DNA from: Treponema sp.
Lineage (GTDB): Bacteria > Spirochaetota > Spirochaetia > Treponematales > Breznakiellaceae
Assembly (NCBI GenBank): GCA_031263435.1
Contig: JAISFT010000165.1
Span: 1 to 8,454 of the forward strand
DNA: 8,454 nt
Direction of reading: 5' to 3'
Both the position numbers and the translations under genes were made by a program. This document shows positions 4,813 through 8,454 of the stretch, piece after piece (the stretch's first letter is position 1; the number at the start of each line of letters is the position of its first letter). The notes beneath the pieces are model-generated. The model was not told where the DNA came from. It made no database searches and saw only the letters and a program-made list of their open reading frames with translations.

Positions 4813-7176
4813 CTAACTTGCCGATAGCGGGAGGCTGCGGCACAGGGCCCGCAAAAACTCCTCTACCCCCGCCTTGTTTCCGCCGGGGCCTACACAGGAG
4901 GGGCAGCCCGATGCGCAGGGGCAGCGTTCCACCAACTGCAGTACACTGCCGAAGAGTTCCGCCACCCGGCGGGACAGGGCCTCCGAAAGGCCGGTGCCCC
5001 CGGGGTACTTGTCGTAGATGTAGAGGGCGGGAATTCCAAAGTGGGGGTCCCGGACGCGCTCGGCAAGCCCCAGGTCCCGGGGATCGCAGAGCAGGAATAC
5101 CGGGGCGATATGACGGATAAGGGCGCCCATACCGGCCAGGATGAAACCGGTTTCTGCGGCGGGTTTTCCTTCCAGCGCCCTGCCCCCCGCGGTATCCGGT
5201 CCAAAGAGCAGGACCAGGGCCCGGGTCTGCATCTCTTCTTCCGGCAGATCGATGTCGCCGTAGCCGACATTTTCGTGGGTATGGAAGCGGATCTTCTTGA
5301 ACTTTGCCACCTGGGAACGGACCAGGACATCCCCCAGGCAGCCCCGGGCCGGGGGATTGTCCCCGCCATAGCGCAGGTCTTCGTCTTCGGAGAGGACCTT
5401 GATGTCGGTTTTCACCAGGCCGTCGGTAAAGTAGTTGACTTCCGCCTCCCGGACCAGGCATTTGCGGTTGGCAATGTCCAGGGATTCTACCAGGTACTGC
5501 CGGCCCCGGTGCAGGTACACGGCGTTCTCGAAGATGAGTTCCTTGGCGCTGGGCCGGTCCATCTCGCCGATGACCTGGTTGCGTCCGGCGCTTACGTCGA
5601 TGATCACCACGTTATCCGCGGCCGCGGAACGGAGGCTGATCCCCTCCGCGGGGAAGGAACGGTCCGCCCAATGCCAGCGGCCCGCGGCATGGCGCAGGAT
5701 GCCCTCCTCTTCGAGGAATTCCAGTACCGGAACTACCGCGGACCCGAAGGGATCGGGCCGCGGCGGGGGGGCGCCGGTTGAGGGGGACCCGGAACCCGCG
5801 TCCGGCCCAAGCTCCGCGTCCCGGAACGGGAGTTCGAAGCAGGCGCATTTAACATGATCGCTGAGGATGTAGGGGTTGCCGGGATCGACGCGGCCCTCCT
5901 CGGCGCTTTTACGGAAGAACCACTCCGGGTCGTTCATGATAAACTGGTCCAGCGGAGACGCGGAGGCGACAAACACCGAGGCCGAATATCCCCCCCGGCG
6001 CCCTGCCCTGCCGGTCTGCTGCCAGAACGAGTTAAAGGAACCGGGGAAACCGGCCACCACAGAAGCGTCCAGACCGCCGATGTCTATTCCCAGTTCCAGG
6101 GCGTTGGTAGAAACTACCCCCCGGATGCTCCCGTCCCGCAGCCCCCGTTCAATCTCCCGCCGCTCGTTGGGGAGCAGCCCTCCCCGGTAGGCTTCCACCC
6201 GGATGCCTGAATTATCGGTAAAGATGTTTTTAAGGTCCTCGTTCACATACGCGGCGGCCACCTCGGTCTTTACCCGGGAATGGGCAAAGAGGATGGTCTT
6301 GATCCCCGCCTTGAGGAAGGCCAGCATCCAGCGGCGGCTTTCGGTAACCACGCTGCGGCGGATTCCCTGCACCGGGTCCACCAGGGGCGGGTTGTAGAGG
6401 ATCACCCGCTTTTCCCCCCGGGGCGCGCCGTTGTTGTCCACCAGTTCCACCTCGACGCCGGTAAGGGTCTGGGCCAGTTCCCGGGGATTGGCGATGGTGG
6501 CGGAACAGAGGATGAACCGGGGCCGGGCGCCGTAAAAGGCGGCAACCCGGCGGAGCCGGCGGATCAGCTCCGCCACATGGCTCCCCATGACCCCCCGGTA
6601 ACCGTGGATCTCGTCTATGACGATGTAGGCCAGGTTGGAAAAAAACTTGATCCACCGGGGATGGTTGGGCAGGATCCCCGCGTGGAGCATGTCGGGATTG
6701 CTGATGATGATCCGCCCGGTGTCCCGTGCGGACACCCGCAGGCTTTCCGGGGTATCCCCGTCGTAGGTCGCCACTTTGATGGGGATTCCCCCCCCGGCGC
6801 CGGAGACCATCTCGTTAAGCTCCGACTGCTGGTCCTGGGACAGGGCCTTGGTGGGAAACAGGTAGAGGCAGCGGGCCTGCTCATCCTTGAGCAGAGCCTG
6901 GAGGCAGGGGAGATTGTAGCACAGGGTCTTGCCGGAGGCGGTGGGCGTAACCACGACGACATTCCTGCCCTGCCCAAGCTTTTCCCAGACTTCCCCCTGG
7001 TGGGTATACAGTTGTTCAATGCCCCTTCTGCGCAGGGCCGCGGCAATCCGCGGGTCCAGATCCGCCGGGAAGGGTACGAAATTCCCCTTTGTGGCTTCCA
7101 GAACCCGTTCCAGTACAATATTCGGGGCAAATTCGGGACTTTTCAGGATGGTATCCAGGACTTTGGCTTCTTCCAT
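4813..7176 (-). CDS. MrfA/YprA-type DEXH-box ATP-dependent helicase with C-terminal DUF1998
   Basis: 787 residues. Superfamily 2 helicase motifs are complete: THQ (58-60), Walker A TPTASGKT (77-84), PTKAL (108-112), DEIH (188-191), SAT (225-227), FAHSR (297-301), STNALELGIDIG (356-367) and QQTGRAGR (386-393). The C-terminal DUF1998 region has YDKYPGGTGL (721-730) and a Cys cluster, C752, C754, C758 and C761, expected to bind zinc. This is the architecture of Bacillus subtilis MrfA/YprA (about 750 residues), a 3'-5' DNA helicase in mitomycin-type lesion repair; the same role here is inference from family. A Pro/Gly/Ser-rich stretch at 458-477 looks like a flexible insertion. ATG 7176 is the first good start, but the nearest GGAGG is 15 nt upstream, so initiation may be weak. 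It ends 158 nt from the convergent lipoprotein gene and is divergent from glgC. Confidence 0.93.
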   Translation of the reverse strand: MEEAKVLDTILKSPEFAPNIVLERVLEATKGNFVPFPADLDPRIAAALRRRGIEQLYTHQGEVWEKLGQGRNVVVVTPTASGKTLCYNLPCLQALLKDEQARCLYLFPTKALSQDQQSELNEMVSGAGGGIPIKVATYDGDTPESLRVSARDTGRIIISNPDMLHAGILPNHPRWIKFFSNLAYIVIDEIHGYRGVMGSHVAELIRRLRRVAAFYGARPRFILCSATIANPRELAQTLTGVEVELVDNNGAPRGEKRVILYNPPLVDPVQGIRRSVVTESRRWMLAFLKAGIKTILFAHSRVKTEVAAAYVNEDLKNIFTDNSGIRVEAYRGGLLPNERREIERGLRDGSIRGVVSTNALELGIDIGGLDASVVAGFPGSFNSFWQQTGRAGRRGGYSASVFVASASPLDQFIMNDPEWFFRKSAEEGRVDPGNPYILSDHVKCACFELPFRDAELGPDAGSGSPSTGAPPPRPDPFGSAVVPVLEFLEEEGILRHAAGRWHWADRSFPAEGISLRSAAADNVVIIDVSAGRNQVIGEMDRPSAKELIFENAVYLHRGRQYLVESLDIANRKCLVREAEVNYFTDGLVKTDIKVLSEDEDLRYGGDNPPARGCLGDVLVRSQVAKFKKIRFHTHENVGYGDIDLPEEEMQTRALVLLFGPDTAGGRALEGKPAAETGFILAGMGALIRHIAPVFLLCDPRDLGLAERVRDPHFGIPALYIYDKYPGGTGLSEALSRRVAELFGSVLQLVERCPCASGCPSCVGPGGNKAGVEEFLRALCRSLPLSAS

Positions 7177-7384
7177 GGGGGATTATTCTAGTCCTCCGGC
7201 CCAGACAGGTAAAGTACGGTAAAATCAAGGGAGTTCTTATGATAATAGCGGCGAAAATCCGGTAAATGTTTGTAAATTTCGTAAAATCTTTACCTAATTT
7301 GCAATATAGACTGATAAAATATGATAAAAATATCGACAGGGGTACTATTAGGATTTATACTTGAGCCATAACAGGAGAGTGGGC
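7177..7384. promoter_or_regulatory. AT-rich divergent intergenic region with phased GTAAA motifs
   Basis: Lies between the helicase start (leftward) and glgC (rightward), so it should hold both promoters. GTAAA occurs at 7209, 7219, 7262, 7272 and 7281 on the + strand; steps of 10, 43, 10 and 9 keep the motifs close to one helical face. The last one forms a palindrome, GTAAAATCTTTAC (7281-7293). GATAAAA is repeated at 7313 and 7323. A TTGCAA (7299-7304) with TATGAT (7320-7325) has only a 15-bp spacer, so I do not assign a definite glgC promoter. Confidence 0.4.
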
Positions 7385-8454
7385 ATGACAGAAGTATTGT
7401 CTATTGTATTGGGTGGAGGTAAGGGGACCCGGCTTTTCCCCCTTACCCAGGCACGGGCCAAGCCGGCGGTTCCGTTTGGGGGAAAATACCGTTTGGTTGA
7501 CATACCGATATCAAACTGTATCAACGCGGGGTTGCGGCAGATCTATATCCTTACCCAGTTTAACTCGGCATCGCTTCATCTCCACCTGGCCCAGACCTAT
7601 GTTTTTGATACCTTTAGCAGCGGCTTTGTCGAAATTCTGGCCGCCGAGCAGACCTTTGAACATTCCGGCTGGTATGAGGGGACCGCCGACGCGGTGCGGA
7701 AAAACTTTCCCCACTTCAGGACCCAGAGTCCCTCCTATTATTTGATCCTTTCCGGGGATCAGCTCTACCGGATGGATTTACAGGACCTTCTGAAAAAACA
7801 CCGGGACTCCGGCGCGGCGATTACGATTGCCTGTACCAGCGTAAACCGGGAGAATGCCAGTCAGTTGGGCATCCTCAAGGTAGACAAAAACAACCGGATA
7901 ACCGAATTTCTGGAAAAGCCCGGCCCGGTCAAAGATATTGGCGATTTCAAGCTTCCCGCGGAACTGCAGAGCGACCCAAATACACGGGAGGATACCTTTC
8001 TGGCCTCCATGGGGATCTATGTGTTTAACGCGAAAAACATGGAGGACTGTCTTGCCAACGAGCTTACGGATTTCGGCAAGGAGATCATCCCCCAGGCCAT
8101 CCGCAAACTCAAGGTAAACGCCTATGTCTTTGACGGCTATTGGGAAGATATCGGGACCATCAGGAATTTCTACGAGGCCAACCTGGAGTTGACCAGTCTG
8201 CGGCCCCGTTTCGACTTTTACGATGAGAACAGGCCCATCTATACCCATATCCGCAACCTGGCCCCTTCCAAGATGAATTTTAGCAACATGAACCAATCTA
8301 TTGCCGCGGAGGGTTGCATCATCACCAATGCAACTATTACCAATTCGATTGTCGGGGTACGGACGATCATCGAAACCGGTTCCAGCCTGAACGGGGTGGT
8401 CTGCATGGGCGCGGACTACTACGAGACGGAACAGCAAAAGCAGCAGAATGCAGA
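7385..8454 (+). CDS. glgC: Glucose-1-phosphate adenylyltransferase (ADP-glucose pyrophosphorylase), 3' end outside window
   Basis: Makes ADP-glucose from ATP and glucose-1-phosphate, the committed step of bacterial glycogen synthesis, in the cytosol. ATG 7385 follows AGGAG (7373-7377) at seven bases. 356 codons are present, of roughly 420-430 usual for the family, with no stop before the window end. Signature residues are clear: the nucleotide-binding loop GGGKGTRLFPLT (10-21), RAKPAVPFGGKYRLVDIP (24-41), WYEGTADAVRKN (96-107), SGDQLYRMD (123-131), LEKP in the middle of the protein, and YWEDIGT (252-258). The C-terminal left-handed beta-helix has begun (hexapeptide-like IITNATITNSIVG). It is transcribed away from the helicase, with its own intergenic region; no other glycogen gene is in view. 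Confidence 0.95.
   Translation, partial: MTEVLSIVLGGGKGTRLFPLTQARAKPAVPFGGKYRLVDIPISNCINAGLRQIYILTQFNSASLHLHLAQTYVFDTFSSGFVEILAAEQTFEHSGWYEGTADAVRKNFPHFRTQSPSYYLILSGDQLYRMDLQDLLKKHRDSGAAITIACTSVNRENASQLGILKVDKNNRITEFLEKPGPVKDIGDFKLPAELQSDPNTREDTFLASMGIYVFNAKNMEDCLANELTDFGKEIIPQAIRKLKVNAYVFDGYWEDIGTIRNFYEANLELTSLRPRFDFYDENRPIYTHIRNLAPSKMNFSNMNQSIAAEGCIITNATITNSIVGVRTIIETGSSLNGVVCMGADYYETEQQKQQNA

Noticed and set aside
6280..7191. Long plus-strand ORF of 303 codons
   Set aside because: It lies fully antisense to the helicase, whose motifs are all intact; the product is Gly/Pro-rich without domains.
1..8454. tRNA genes, CRISPR arrays, insertion sequences or a DGR reverse transcriptase
   Set aside because: No cloverleaf, regularly spaced repeat array, transposase motif or YADD-type reverse transcriptase motif was seen on either strand.

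Overview
The window looks like a spirochaete chromosome segment, most plausibly Treponema-like (possibly a gut treponeme). This is inferred from gene style: short-signal lipoproteins with loose lipoboxes, FN3 and Listeria/Bacteroides-type repeats joined to an FGE/C-type-lectin fold (the architecture of treponemal diversified lipoproteins), and G/C homopolymer tracts of the kind used for phase variation in treponemes. No rRNA or other taxonomic marker is present, so the assignment is tentative.

Left half (1-4654, + strand) is an accessory surface-lipoprotein locus. Two paralogous genes (45-1285 and 1863-3156) share an identical 42-nt leader, a lipoprotein signal peptide and a poly-C tract (18 C and 20 C). 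In both, the tract puts the signal peptide out of frame with the FN3-containing body, so both read as phase-OFF here. Only lengths of 3n+1 C would give full lipoproteins. Between them lies a structured 212-nt stretch, a strong extended -10 promoter, an adenosylcobalamin-type riboswitch and one or two intrinsic-terminator hairpins. These sit upstream of the second lipoprotein gene and of the third gene (3182-4654), which follows after 25 nt. Gene 3 is an intact lipoprotein: FN3, Flg_new-type repeat, then an FGE-sulfatase/C-type-lectin fold. Its extreme C-terminus looks like the variable region of a diversity-generating retroelement (DGR) target.

Middle and right: a convergent DEXH helicase of the MrfA/YprA type with a C-terminal DUF1998 Cys cluster (4813-7176, - strand). 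Then comes a 208-nt AT-rich divergent intergenic region with helically phased GTAAA motifs. Last is the start of glgC, glucose-1-phosphate adenylyltransferase (7385 to window end, + strand, incomplete). These are housekeeping genes flanking the accessory locus.

Working model (inference): a B12-sensing RNA controls a surface-lipoprotein operon whose first gene can be switched by poly-C slippage and whose second gene may be diversified at its ligand-binding surface by a DGR encoded elsewhere. That would place three separate layers of control or variation on one transcript. No reverse transcriptase or template repeat is visible in this window.
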